Positions 31,212-42,883 of a stretch of DNA of 64,000 nt are shown here, piece by piece. Both the position numbers and the translations under genes were made by a program. Position 1 is the stretch's first letter; every line of letters starts with the position of its first letter. The notes under the pieces were generated by a model. It was not told the origin of the DNA, made no database searches, and worked only from the letters and a program-made list of their open reading frames with translations. The DNA is taken from the NCBI RefSeq assembly GCF_003286085.1, contig NW_020825313.1:3968001-4032000 (forward strand), read 5' to 3'. The DNA comes from Drosophila persimilis. Taxonomy: Eukaryota; Arthropoda; Insecta; Diptera; Drosophilidae.

Positions 31212-31731
31212 TAGTGTTGGGTAAACATTGCTCGTTTTGGTGAACATGTTAACTTGTTCGTTTTTAGTATGTGAGTCAACTCACTCAAATTGCTCACTTG
31301 CTCTTAGATTGCTCAGTTGCTCACTTGCTCAGTTGCTGACTTGCTCACTCAGTTGTTCACTATTCATGCACAGATCATTCCAAATTTCACTATACATTCG
31401 AATTAGCTACATACTGAATTTTTGAAAGAGTAAACAGCTTTGCCGGTAATACAAAAAGTGTGAAGTAAGCGCAAATATGAGCAACAGCTGCCAGATCGCA
31501 AAATACCCTTTGAGGAGCAAAATTGCGCAAAAAGTAGAGAACAAGTGAACAAAAATGAACAAGTGAGCAACAAAGAACAAGTGAGCAAAAAAGAACAAGT
31601 GAACAACAAAGAACAAGTGAACAACAAAGAACAAGTGAACAAAAAAGAACAGCTTTGAAGAAACATGTTCAGTGGCTCACTTAAGTGAACAAATCTTTTT
31701 TGTTCACTCACTCATGAGCAACACAACTCTA
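31212..31731. mobile_element. hAT-type non-autonomous element (MITE) with inverted sub-terminal arrays
   Basis: The 520-bp insert is flanked by an 8-bp target duplication, CTGCGAAG (31204-31211) and CTGTGAAG (31732-31739). Copy 1 has a single CTGTGAAG there (about 14775). Ends are TAGTGTTGGG and ...CAACTCTA, which pair as short imperfect inverted repeats. An 8-bp duplication and TAGxGTTG ends indicate the hAT superfamily. The left part holds several GCTCACTTGCT units and the right part about seven GAACAAGTGA units, which are inverse to each other. No transposase is encoded. Confidence 0.82.
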
Positions 31732-31926
31732 CTGTGAAGGTCCTTCTGCTCTTCGAATCGCTCTCTGGCGATCTCTGCCATCCAAGTGTCTACTTTTTTG
31801 GTTCGCTTTGGCGGGGGCCTTTGTTGCCAGAAAAGGTGCTGGAGCTACATGATCCGTCCAGACTACATCCATCCAACTCGAAAAAAACTCATTATTAAAG
31901 AATAAATTATGCTTAACATAAAGCAT
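31729..31926 (-). pseudogene. Opposite-strand DNA-transposon ORF relic, copy 2
   Basis: Counterpart of 14754-14966. Its left end is interrupted by the hAT-type MITE at 31731. Confidence 0.35.
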
Positions 31927-32845
31927 TTACAGAGCATACAAATATTTGTTCTATGTTGGCAGTCGTCCGCCATTTATTCGCCACACACTTGCAACTTCAG
32001 CCTGGCAGACTAGGCCATGCCGCATTCAATCTCATCGCCAGCCTTGAATGCATCCGAGCCATTGGGCATGATTGTTGTTTTTTTTTTTGTCATAATCATT
32101 GTTTACGTTTTCGCAGTGTATACCATTATTTCGTTGTGAATGAAAACTATTCAGAGTTGCATTTGAATACCATCTGCTAACTATCGCATAGAAACGTGCG
32201 GTTTAGGAGCATCCAAAATGGATGGTGGACTAACTGGGAAATTTTCGGAACGGCAAATCCTTACGGACCATCCCCGAAATGGATGGTGGATGGTCGTCAG
32301 TGTGAATAGCCTATAAGAATACAGCGTGATTAAAATGCCTTTTATTTTTTCAATTACTTGTTTTGAAGCAAAACGACGGCAGAAATTACGTGATCCAAGA
32401 AGATCCAGACATCTTAGATGCAACAATTGTGTATTTAACATGTCTGACGAACTGTTAGTAACGGCATGCAAATTGAAAATTAAATTGCCAATATGCTTTC
32501 TCCTGGATATAATAATAAACTGTAATTTTGAAATAAAAAATTAATTTGCTGCACTTATATTTTAAAGTCCAAATTAAATGGGGTGGGAAACAGATGTTCT
32601 GTTAACCGCATTTTACTCACAGTCTGAGCTGTTACATGCGCATTTGTGATGTTATACGCCAAAATTTATTTCTTTCCAACGTTTCGATAACCAAATCGGA
32701 CTGCCTCAGCTGTTTGCACCAAAACGAAAATTGTTGTTGACCTGGCCAATTTTTTCCGAGGCAAATTTGAGGTTGGTTAAAATAAAATTATTTATAAAGA
32801 AAGCACAAAATGAATTACCCTGATATAGGCGTCAGGTTTATCTAT

Positions 32846-33213
32846 TCATCTATTTTTTTCCTTTTTCCTTTCGTTTTGTTGTATAAAAAGCTGTTTACTT
32901 TTCATTTCGTCAACGAAAATGTTCTCGTTTTGAAAACAAAGAAATCTTGCAGAATGTGAAAACGGGAGCCCCAATTTATTTGATTTCAAAAGTAAATCGG
33001 TAGCCTGTGGGAGCGATGAATTGGAATGTGCTGGTTCCTGGACGTGTTCCGACGTGAAGTTTGAGTCCACTTTCTAAAAGTTGTGTACCCGCCTGACAAC
33101 ACTTCGCAACTAAGAATGTCCGGTGTTAGCCAGGTCCCGGTAAGCACAACAACATGCAAATGCAACACTATCTCAAAAAAGAATGTCGAGCTTACTGCGT
33201 AAGCCTCTAACAT
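32846..33213 (-). pseudogene. CR1/Jockey-type endonuclease relic, array copy 3
   Basis: Counterpart of 509-876 with a single amino acid change (R to Q) in the 509-733 frame. Confidence 0.55.
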
Positions 33214-33216
33214 TTT

Positions 33217-34432
33217 GGTATGTTAATAGCAGGAAAGTTAGTTTTTTGATTGAGTGGAAAGATTTGATGGAAAGATTTTGATGGCACGTTGGGCTGATTT
33301 GGGAGGTTTATGGAGGGCCTATTCTTCTTCTTAACCTTAAACTCTTTAATTTAAAGACGCTTATCTTAAATGAGGCTATCTCCCTGGCATTGGAGAAATT
33401 AAACTTCTGCTACTGCAATGCAGACCATTACGTTTAGCGATAGCATCACCCACGAGGCCTTTTTCAGCAGGGGACACTTGGATGAGCGTTCTTAAAGAAA
33501 GCACAAGCCGACGCACGAAAAAATAATTCAATTACGTTTTTACACATTGTAAAAGGCATGCAATCGCGGTAAGAAAAGAGAACGAACGATAACGATATTT
33601 AGCCGATGGTTTTCAAATGCAACCCTAAAAAACAATAAATGGCAATACAAAATATTTCGGGCTTAGACATATTTCTAATCCTATTTTAAATTTAAAAATT
33701 TTCAAGGCCAAAAAAAGCCAAAAATACACCTGAAACAATACAAAATGGAGGCAGTGGATACTGGTGGTTGTGAGTTTAATAAATATATTTATGTTATTTA
33801 TTATTTGTTATATTGTAGTATTGTTATTTTAGTATTTTCTAGCCATATAAAAAAAAATACACGCATGTTGAAGTGGAGTGCGGGGATGGAACATTTTGGC
33901 ATGAAAGATTAGGTAGAGGCGGCTCAAAGCTCGCTCGGAGCCCGTCACACTTAGGCCGGTTTCGGCCCGTTGCATAAAGACGAATAAAGCAGATATCGAG
34001 CTGAAACTTAATATATTTGATAAATCATTTGACCACGCCTACCACAATAGCCCATATATGACAAGAAGCGTATACGTGATCATAAAGAAAAGTTGTTAGA
34101 GATATAAATGTATGATATACATATTTGTATGATTTCTATGTAATAGTGGTAAATATAAAACAGGTTTTTGGATAAAGAATTATTATTTTGATTAAATTCT
34201 TCCCTAATGACAGGTATAATTTTTTTTTTTTTTTCTACTATTTAAGTATTTCTAACAATTTATTGTTAATGTTCTGTGAGAAAACGCATCACTGCGCTGC
34301 ACCTCTTTCTGCCAAGTTTGCAGAGCTCAGAGGTGCGCTTCCTATCTATTGTCGGCCATGTTTGCGAGTTATGTGACAACATGACGCTGATCGCTAACTA
34401 TCGTATATTATTCGCTTGTATTGTTATTTTAT
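33217..34432. other. AT-rich stretch without a recognisable gene, copy 3
   Basis: Counterpart of 880-2095. It carries a few substitutions, for example near 34125 and 34395. Confidence 0.6.
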
Positions 34433-34436
34433 GATT

Positions 34437-35854
34437 AGCTTACAGGTGGCCATTGGTATACGAATATCCTCCTTATGTTGGAGAGGGGGGATTTTAGTAC
34501 CAGATCTGGCCAACTCGTCTGCTATACAGTTGCTCTCAATGAGCTGGTGGCCCGATTCATATAACGCTGATAGCAAATTGCTGAGCCATTTTGTAATGAA
34601 ATCTGCGGCAGTCTGCCACGGTGGCCGAGTTCGAGGGAATCGCTTTTAGCTTTAGTCGCACTTAGCTTGGCTGTCACCATAAGTGTTTTTTCGAGTTGCC
34701 GTAACGGCAGCTGCATGAAGGCAGTTCAGAGCTTCCTTGATTGATATGACCTCTGCTTGGAAGAAACTACAGTGGTCAGGGAGCCTGAAGGAGTAACGTA
34801 TGTCTAGCTGTTCGGAGTAGAGTCCTCCTCCGACTTTATTGTCCAGCCTCGATCCGTCTATAAATATGTTTAGGGACCCCTCTGGGCCTGGAAGTCCCTC
34901 GAGCCAATCGTCTCTATGAAGGATGATTGTATTGATGGGAGAATCTGTGTACTCTATTGGAACTTGATAGTCCGTTTTTGCTGGGACAATGTTGCTGTTA
35001 TTTAGTGTGGATGAGTGACCTATGTGCTGTGGTACCCATATCTGCCCGCTCTTTTCCTGCAAGTTCAAGGCTTTGTAGGCATAAAATGGTATTGAGCGCA
35101 CTATTTGGAGTACTGCGAAAAGCTCCAGTTCGCTGAACTTTACCCATTGGACTATGCTTGGGTTCATGCCCCATTTTAAGCCAATCCCTTTTCTGCATGT
35201 GTAGAGCGCTGTCGTTGCCTTCATCACTCTATCTTTGACACTAAATGTTTTGTCAATTAACAACCCTAAGTAATGGGCACTGTCGCTGAAGGAGAATAAG
35301 ACTAGTTTCGTTTTCGAGCCAAGCTTTAATGTTATTAAGTCGCAGAGTGTTTGCGGGTATTTCCCCGCAGAATAGATAATTGCAACGTCGTCCGCGTATG
35401 CCGCTACTTTGCAGCACCTCGTCCGGACCTGGCGATTTAAACGGTTAGAATCTGTTTTACTGCCCAGCTGTTCTGTTTTTGACGGATGTATTCCATCGAA
35501 GCTACCGATCCTTCTTTAGGATGGTTGTATACCCGGGGAAATGAGTATATAATAGAATGTGTGGGGACTCCTCACTGGAGTTGGTCCACGTACCATCAAG
35601 AGGCCCTTTTTTTATTTTCTTTTTTGTATATTTCTGATTTTATAGTCTACCCATTGTTTCTCCACAGTATCGCTTTTAGCTCTGTAGGAGAAAGTCCTGC
35701 AGATTTTACGAAGGATGCCTATTGATTTTGACCACCAGGGGGCCATCTTTTTACCCCTTGGTTTGTTTGGGGGAATGGTGCCGTGAAGGCTTTGTTGCAT
35801 GCTTCCGTGAACCTTTTCACAAGACGATTTAGGTCGTTCATCTTGTCTGGGCAT
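34437..35854 (-). pseudogene. LOA/I-type ORF2 relic, array copy 3
   Basis: Counterpart of 2100-3517 with the same RT and RNase H motifs and frameshifts. Confidence 0.75.
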
Positions 35855-36183
35855 ATGACCCCCTTCCGCCCCCACAAAGGACAATCTGTGGCATCCACAG
35901 CTTAGAAGATACGGGAAAAACGCACAATCATAGAAAATTACCATATCTACCAGGATGACGAATCTTGATCAGATCGGATTATTATTTTAGCCAAAAGTGA
36001 CAAATCAATTTTCGGTCGATACGCAGAGCCCGACGACACGTTCGGACTGATTTTCTGTCGCTCTCGCATGCACTCTTTTTCAATGCTAGCGCCGTCTGCC
36101 CTAGGAGAGCGTTACTGACTAAGTCCCGGGTATAAATGTAAAGTTGCGGTCGCAGCAGCAACTCACAACGTTCCCTCTCGTTA
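35855..36183 (+). mobile_element. Relic of the GTCY element, copy 3
   Basis: Counterpart of 3518-3846. Confidence 0.65.
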
Positions 36184-36340
36184 TATATTAGATTTGATCT
36201 ATTTGCTTTTTTTGTTACATTTCTTATTTTTTACATCTCAGCCAATTAAAACTAAAATGGTAAACATTAGATAGAAATATTATCGATATAAAGCTTCGGC
36301 ACTCTGAAGTAATCTTACTTATTCTTAGAATATTATTTTG

Positions 36341-36412
36341 TCAATTCGCTTCAAGCTCTTGCTTAAGCCGGTCGTGTTTTTCTTGCTCCTGAATTCTCTG
36401 CCTCTTGTTTAA
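36341..36412 (-). pseudogene. Possible coiled-coil terminal exon, copy 3
   Basis: Counterpart of 4004-4075. A substitution just beyond the stop codon does not affect the frame. Confidence 0.3.
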
Positions 36413-36416
36413 ATAT

Positions 36417-37468
36417 CATACAACATTGTTGTAATTTTGTTTTGGTATATTTGGACGTTGACATGCAATGACTGCATCTTTCAAGAGGCGTCGCAGTTAC
36501 TGCACCGTCAAGTGGCCCGTGTGAAACCAGCAGAAGGCTGCTACGCGCGGATCCCAGGCAAAACGCAGCCCTCCTCCCGCCCAACCGACCGAGGGGCGCT
36601 GCCGCATGACGCGCGGTGCCTAGCCGAACCAAACGCCAACATGCAAGAAAGATAGCTATTAGACTAACATTCGAGGAAAAGTAGCACTAAACTTACTAAG
36701 AAACTAAGCATGCAATCAAACTTAAAATAAAATACCACTACAGTTACTAATAAATAGAAAGGTGTGCAAGGATTAATAATTTAATAAGAGGAAGAGAATT
36801 AGTGTTGGATATAATATGGTAGAGGGAATTATAATCCGAGCATATGACCCTAAACGGTTCATGCAAGGAATAATTCGATCTACAAAGTGGAAGGAACAAC
36901 GGTATAACATTTCTAGTCAGTCTAATAGGAAATATATCATCGAATCTCTTTTATATTGATTATAATTTATGTTAATCACCAGTGTTTCGTTTGTAAACAA
37001 GTGTTTAATAAAAATATAATATCGCAGCGTAATAACCAGGGACCGTAAATAATCATTTTTTTTTTTTAATAAAAAAATCTCTTGCTTTTAATGGACCTAG
37101 AAAAACACTATTTACACCAAAATCTTTATTTTTGTACAATCTCTGCATTGCCGCCATGATTTGTAAACTTTTGATTTTTTACGATTTTCTTCACAGATAA
37201 TCATTATATTTGACAACTAATTAAACGTATTTCCGACAACAAAACCAAAAATAACAAAACATTTTAATGTATTTTCAAAAAGAAAATTTTAGCACAGGGT
37301 GTAGCTTTGTGGTCCTTTGACAAGGATATGCGATAATATTGGCGAACATTCTAGCACAGAAGCTGTAAATTCCTGTTGAGTTTTATTTTAAGCGAAAAAA
37401 ATAAAAATCATAGATAATCATTATTTTTGAGTTTTTTTTTTTTTATCAAGAATAATGATTAATTAATC
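36417..37468. other. AT-rich stretch without a supported gene, copy 3
   Basis: Counterpart of 4080-5131. Confidence 0.5.
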
Positions 37469-37595
37469 TAGGTTAGGTTAGGTTAAGGCGGTAGCCGGGA
37501 GGGGGGATGTAAGCCTCCCGCCCCGAGCTCACTTGGACCTATAGAAGGTCCGTTGTGTTGCCGCGTGGGCATGTGCCCCATCTCGTTGCCTGAAC
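37469..37595 (-). mobile_element. LINE 3' end with TTAGG-like tail, copy 3
   Basis: Counterpart of 5132-5258. Confidence 0.55.
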
Positions 37596-37596
37596 C

Positions 37597-38536
37597 GTGA
37601 GAGCAGACTACTGCAGGATTAAGGGCAGTCCCATCCGGTGGCTTGGATGTACATCGAATCTTCTAGATTGGATTCTGTCCAATCTCTCTAACCGTAATCA
37701 ACGTGTTTTTTTTTGTAATGTGTTGTCAAATATTGTTAATGTTACTTCAGGAGTGACACAGGGAAGTCATCTGGGCCCGCTTGTGTTTATTTTATTTGTG
37801 AATGACTTTACTCAAGTTACAACATACTCTACTACACTAATGTATGCTGATGATGTTAAAATCTGTCTGCCTTACTCTGATTGGTACTTGCACACATGCC
37901 TTCAACTGGATCTAGGTGAACTACTCTTGTGGAGCATGTTAAACTAATCTTCGTTTTCTGAACCTTTCTAAATTCAAACTTATTACATTTTACCGTCATG
38001 CTCCACATTTTGTCTCATATGTTTTAGGAAATCTCGTCCGTGAGCGAATTTCGAGTTCAAGTGACCTCGGAGTCCTTTTTGATCATAAGATGTGTTTTAA
38101 CACCCATATAGCTGCAACTGTAAATAAAGCTAAGGGTGTTTTAGCGTTCATCAAGCGTTGGTCCAAGGAGTTTGACGACCCGTACGTAACGAAACAACTG
38201 TATATATCATTAGTACGTCCGATATTGGAGTATTGTTTCTGTGTGTGGAGCCCGCAGTATAAAGAGCAGCAGGTTGTTATTGAATCTGTGCAAAAGCAAT
38301 TTTTAATTTTTGCCCCTCGTAACTTTCACTGGGACTCGGGTAGAATCTTGCCACCCTACCGGGGTAGACTAAATCTAATTGACCTGTCGTCGTTGCACCA
38401 TCGCAGAATATGTTATGGGGTAATGTTCGTGCACAAGCTCATTCTTGGGATTGTTGACTCCAAAAGAGTCAGATTGACTTGGCCGTTCCATCTAGACCTA
38501 CCCGTACTTTTGGCTAATCCGCTTACCGATATGTAG
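37597..38536 (+). pseudogene. CR1-type RT relic, copy 3
   Basis: Counterpart of 5260-6199 without the 13-bp loss of copy 2. One R to C change lies near 37897. Confidence 0.75.
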
Positions 38537-38588
38537 GTCTAATTATGCCCGACATTAACCCTTTAGGGTTATAGGCCATAACTATAAC

Positions 38589-39330
38589 TGAAATTCAACA
38601 ACAAAAATATATTGCTTGTACACAAATTTTTGTATCTATACGTTTTTAACTATCAGCAAAGATTTACTGACTTACTGCTTTACGCTTCCATTTGTTGCTT
38701 AATTGTAATAAAATAATTGTAACAAATTTACAAAAAAATGTATGTCTATAAATATTACAACATTTTACGGCTTATAAAATATTAAAACTACGAGAATAAA
38801 AAAGGGACTAAAAAGGGTAAAATGTTCGACCATGTTATGTAAACCACAGAACTATTTATTAAATCCAGACGTATCCGAAATTTGTAAAAATAGTATAAGA
38901 TTCACTGTGGAATGAATTTATCAGAATATCAAATATACCAAAAAATATAAAGCCAATACGCATTTTTACCCTGCATGACTCTTGTACTATACCCACCAGA
39001 ATATACAAAAATATAAGGTTAAAACCAAGAACACATTAAAGGACGCGGATTAGCATCCCATACACACAATGAAAAATAATGATATGCTGAATAAAAATAT
39101 TTACATTATACACCATGAAAACTAATAATATACTAAACCAAAATATGTTTGTTAACATGTTGCCAAAAATAAGTGAGTTTATATCAAAATTATATAAAAT
39201 TTACCTATGAATCTAGAATAAATGACAACTAAGCTTCTTTTGTAAATGAGTCTTTGTACTTTCAGTTATTAGCATGTCTGAAATTAATAAAATAAAGCCT
39301 AATATACAGAATCTTTTATGTGCAACAGTT
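38589..39330 (+). other. Diverged Graf-like 3' flank, copy 3
   Basis: The segment resumes within the region homologous to about 6759-7500 after a deletion of roughly 500 bp. It shows clearly more substitutions and indels against copies 1 and 2 than the rest of copy 3 does. It contains no coding exon. Confidence 0.7.
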
Positions 39331-39334
39331 ATAT

Positions 39335-39366
39335 CACTAACCATACAGTATACTGTATGGTTAGTG
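39335..39366. repeat. Perfect 32-bp palindrome
   Basis: The half-site CACTAACCATACAGTA is followed directly by its exact reverse complement, with no spacer. It lies at the point where copy 3 departs from the sequence of copies 1 and 2 (39318). Confidence 0.9.
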
Positions 39367-39479
39367 GTTATATTCATTTAATTAATGCAACCAAAGGCGT
39401 AACTCGATTGATTCAAATAATCCCAGCAACGAAAATATTTCGATTAATTACTTTTCTTGTTTTAATTTCGATTTGTAAT

Positions 39480-40105
39480 TCTATGGGGACATTCTATGTC
39501 GATGACGATCGGTGTAGGTGTGATTTCTTCTATGCAGACGAGCCTCCCTCGCGGCTCTTGGAATGCAGCGATTAAGAGCGTAGGGAGAAGCAAACAATCA
39601 ATAACAATAACAACGAGCATATGGCGCAGCAGTATATGTACGCGCTATATACAAAAACAACCAAGTGTCAGAAAAACTGCTCTGTTCCAAATCACGTGTG
39701 GCGCCGACAGCCAAACTATCACTACCACAGCTAGAACTGAGTGCTGCAATCCTTGTTTTCGAACTCCGACAGGATCTGCACATGGACGTTAACACGGTTT
39801 CAGGATGCTTTTGGAGTGATTCCACCGTTGTGCTATCCTGGGTAAACGCATCATCATCAACATACCATACCTTTGTGGCAAATCGAATAGCCAAAGTCCC
39901 GCCAAGAGGGATCGCAGCAAGCAGATCTGCAGATCCCCATCGGTGGTTATATGGACCATTATTTATGCACGGATCTCGAGACAAATGGATGAAGGCGTCC
40001 ATCATAGAAGCCAGCAATCTTGAGAGAAAGGCTAAACATGTAAGCTTGCCAATCGCACCTGGGAAGAAAACATATAAATGTTTTATAAGCTGCAACGCAT
40101 TGTAG
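39480..40105 (+). pseudogene. BEL/Pao relic with RNase H domain at the end of array copy 3
   Basis: The plus-strand frame 39665-40105 has KSRVAPTAKLSLPQLELSAA, the RNase H block SDSTVVLSWVNASSSTYHTF and VANRIAKV, followed by a shortened linker (RWLYGPLFMHGSRDKW). The order matches BEL pol. A possible RT segment with YVDD lies just upstream (39490-39510) but is not convincing. The stretch 39480-39613 is shared with copies 1 and 2, and RNase H is unique to this copy. Confidence 0.7.
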
Positions 40106-40797
40106 CATATATTTTACGCTTCTTCTACAAAACCAACAGAGTGCTGTAATCGAAGGGTATTTTAATAATCTTTTCGTTGGAGCGTCCGCTCCGTTTTGAT
40201 TCTCTTTTGTGACTGCATAGTCGCTTGGATACGAATATGAACTTAAGTCTAATACATAATGTTATTTTTTCTATATACTGAATGTATGTGTCTGCAGAAG
40301 GCATGGATATGCGATATACACTCAGCGTACCCACTGGCGAGCGGGCTGCAAAGTGCATGCTCAGCGGTTCCCACGCGCCGCTATCGGTCTGCACATAAGT
40401 GGCTGATCGAGTTTCACGTGCGGTTGAGCGTTTGGATGTTTAAGTGTTGTCGCTTTATGTATTTGCATTGTGATAAAGTGTCACAAAATATTTAATGTAT
40501 GGATACCCTACAATATACTGGGCAGGCATATTACACCTCCCCAAAAAACGTATTCCTATGGAGTTATTTAAAAGTGTAGTGTATTCTTACTATTGTATAT
40601 ATTGTAAATGTTTACATTTTATATTTCGTGTCTTTGTGTTCATATTTAAAAGTTTTTCTTATTGATCATTTTTTGTTTGTATATTTTGTATATTTGTAAT
40701 ACGTGTAATAATATTTGTATACAAATTTTGTATACATAGGTTGATCATATCTTTTCATTAAAGCTCTCAATTAATATATTTCTTTAACCTATCCTTA
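40106..40797. other. AT-rich spacer between the BEL relic and the Gypsy element
   Basis: No supported gene. It is AT-rich with a GC-richer patch near 40320-40400 and TTTGTATA-type repeats near 40660-40730. Confidence 0.5.
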
Positions 40798-41027
40798 TGT
40801 AGGGTTGGCAGCCCTTTAATGAGTATCGATCTATCGCTAGGGATAGTCAAGGGTATGAGAGGGAGCGGGAGCGAGTAGACGTGCAGAGAAGAACGTGTTA
40901 AGAAAAAGGAAACTTATTGTAACCATTATTAAAATAAAGACAATACAACGACGTGTGGCTTATATTTGATGGAGTTTCTGGAGCGGATTCTTACTCACTT
41001 GTAGGGAGCTCACCAAGGATCCCTACA
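40798..41027 (+). repeat. 5' LTR of the Gypsy element
   Basis: It matches 53047-53267 closely. It contains an AATAAA near 40933 that could be the polyadenylation signal. Confidence 0.9.
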
Positions 41028-41030
41028 ATT

Positions 41031-41048
41031 TGGGGGCCCGTCCGGGAT
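41031..41048 (+). promoter_or_regulatory. Primer binding site, tRNA-Pro-like
   Basis: TGGGGGCCCGTCCGGGAT starts three bases after the 5' LTR. It differs by one base from the site complementary to tRNA-Pro used by many retroelements. Confidence 0.6.
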
Positions 41049-41675
41049 AGAACCACAAGTGAATACGTGTACAAGTTGCCAATACCATCAAGTTTTGCGC
41101 AAAATTGTGAAATTACGACCAACGAAGCAACGAAGACGAAATCAGATGCCGAGAAGCGGCAGTGAGAAACGAAAATAAAGAGGAAAGAGGATGCAAAACG
41201 ACAATGTTCGTTTTCGTCAAAGTGCAGAGAGCAGAGGTAGCTAACGACGAAGAGCTACAAAATAAACGCAGACCCGAAAATAAAGCGGAAAGAGGACGCA
41301 AAACGGCATTATTCGTTTTCGTCAAAAGAGCAAGGCAAACGGGAAAGAGTGAAAAGCCAACGACGAAAGTACAGAGCAAAGAGGACTGAAGAGACGTTCA
41401 GATTGCGAACGTGCAGAAAAGAGGAAAGCAGAAAACGACGAAGCAACAACAGTGGCACTTCGCACGGCCACGTGCGGCTTGTATAATCTGCGAACGACAA
41501 CGACGTGAAGAAGACAAAGAAGAAGAACGCATCGTTTGTCTGCGTGTATTGGAAAAGACGATTCTCACACCTGTTATCTGTATACGCAAGTATTGAATAT
41601 ACGGAACACATTTAAGGTGTTACAAATTTTAGGAAGCGGATTCAAAGTGAACTATATTTTAGCTAATAGTGTAAT

Positions 41676-42610
41676 ATGAAACGCGAAGAACTTTTAGACC
41701 TAACCGTAGCAGAGTTGAGAGAAAAATTGAAAGAGCTACATCTGCAGCATTCAGGTGTTAAATCAGTTTTACGGGAGACACTATATTCGTTTTTTAGACT
41801 AGATCAAGACGAAAACAAAGAATCTACATATATACGAAGAAACGATCAATATAACTGGGGACGAACAGACAGAAGACGCGCCAATTTTAAATTCGGTAAG
41901 CGAAGCAGCAGTTGGTAGTTCAGTAAACATGGCGTTCACATTAAGAGACATCGAAGATTACCTTTCAGCATTTACGGGCAATGGTTCTCCGGATGTTGAT
42001 GACTGGCTACGTGATTTTGAACTTAATGCCTTAACAGTGAATTGGAATGATTTGCAAAAGTTTATTTATGGCAGGACATTAGTGAAAGGTGCAGCGAAAT
42101 TATTTTTGAGCAGTCAATCTGGCATTAATGATTGGAATTCTCTGAAGGAAGCACTAAAAAGTGAATTTAGTGAGAAGTTAACGGCAAAGCAATTTCATAA
42201 GCTATTAGAAAATAGAAAGAAGACCCATAAGGAGACTTTAATTGAATATTTTTATAGCATGTGTACCTGGCAAGTCAATCCCAGCTAGATGAAGAAAGTA
42301 TTATTGAATATATTATTGAGGACTTTCCAGACTCCAAGCAAAACAAAAGCTGTCTGTACCAAGCAAACAATTTTAAAGAATTTCGTGAGCAAATTAAGAT
42401 TTATGAAAAGATCAGTGCGAATCAAGGAAGTACGCTAAGGGCAAAACCAAAGTTAGAGAATAGTTCGGTAAAAATCAAGGATGAAAGGCGTTGCTTCAAA
42501 TGTGGAGGTAGTAATCATATTGCAAGGAAAGTGCCGTCAAATGTTTTAATTGCAATCAACTAGGTCACAAGGCAAATCAATGCGAGGCAAAAGGTTTACG
42601 AATGGTAACA
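41676..42610 (+). pseudogene. Gypsy gag with two zinc knuckles, frameshifted
   Basis: Three frames make up gag: 41676-41918 (LTVAELREKLKELHL, a SAP-like helical start), 41929-42288 (capsid, DIEDYLSAFTGNGSPDVDDW, LKSEFSEKLTAKQFHKLLE) and 42261-42563 with the first CCHC knuckle (CFKCGGSNHIARK, damaged). A second knuckle (CFNCNQLGHKANQC) follows in another frame near 42535-42585. Stops and frameshifts separate them. Confidence 0.8.
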
Positions 42611-42654
42611 GAGAAGTAAATTTAAAATGTCCAGCAACTTTCTTAGACCAGTTT

Positions 42655-42836
42655 TAATCGGGCTTTTAAGAATGTCGAAATTGGTAATGAAGATATCACT
42701 GCATTGTTTGATTCTGGCAGCGATATTTGTACCATGAGCGAGAAAGTCTACAGAAAGATTTTCCCAGTTACGTTGAAAAACAATATAAAAGAATTGATAG
42801 GAATAGGAGGCAAGAAAATCTATACGTTGGGTTAAT
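42655..42836 (+). pseudogene. Gypsy aspartic protease fragment
   Basis: The translated plus strand has ITALFDSGSDICTMS, the retropepsin active site DSGS, followed by an IKELIGIGGKKIYTLG segment that ends at a stop. The protease C-terminal flap and ILG motif lie on the next frame (VIGSDVLDF at 42918-42945). Confidence 0.75.
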
Positions 42837-42883
42837 TTAACGTTGTTACTAAGTTGTTACTAAGTTACTAAGTTGACGTTCCT

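Larger units (their letters stand above)
24424..32307. mobile_element. Small DNA transposon with terminal inverted repeats, split by BEL and hAT insertions, copy 2
   Basis: Same left and right termini as copy 1 (ATTCACACTG at 24424 and its inverse ending at 32307). The BEL element 24564-30986 and the MITE 31212-31731 lie inside. Without them the net length is about 930 bp, as in copy 1. Confidence 0.5.
15397..32351. repeat. Tandem array unit, copy 2
   Basis: This is the second head-to-tail copy. The spacing to copy 3 is 16,955 bp at the unit start. Subtracting the BEL element (6,423 bp plus a 5-bp duplication) and the hAT-type MITE (520 bp plus 8 bp) leaves about 9,999 bp, close to the net length of copy 1. 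A net 13-bp deletion at about 21150-21175 damages the CR1 RT relic only in this copy. Confidence 0.95.
32352..39613. repeat. Tandem array unit, copy 3 (truncated)
   Basis: This copy is nearly identical to copies 1 and 2 from 32352 to about 38588. It then has a deletion that removes the Graf exons and part of their flank. The remaining homology, 38589-39613, is visibly more diverged, with several substitutions and indels per 100 bp and a different segment at about 39318-39495. Homology ends at about 39613 inside the BEL relic. It lacks one 14-bp direct repeat near 32597 that the other copies have. Confidence 0.9.

Noticed and set aside
31403..31711. Minus-strand ORF of Phe/Leu/Cys-rich repeats resembling a membrane protein
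   Set aside because: The hydrophobic repeats are the translation of the GAACAAGTGA array of the MITE.
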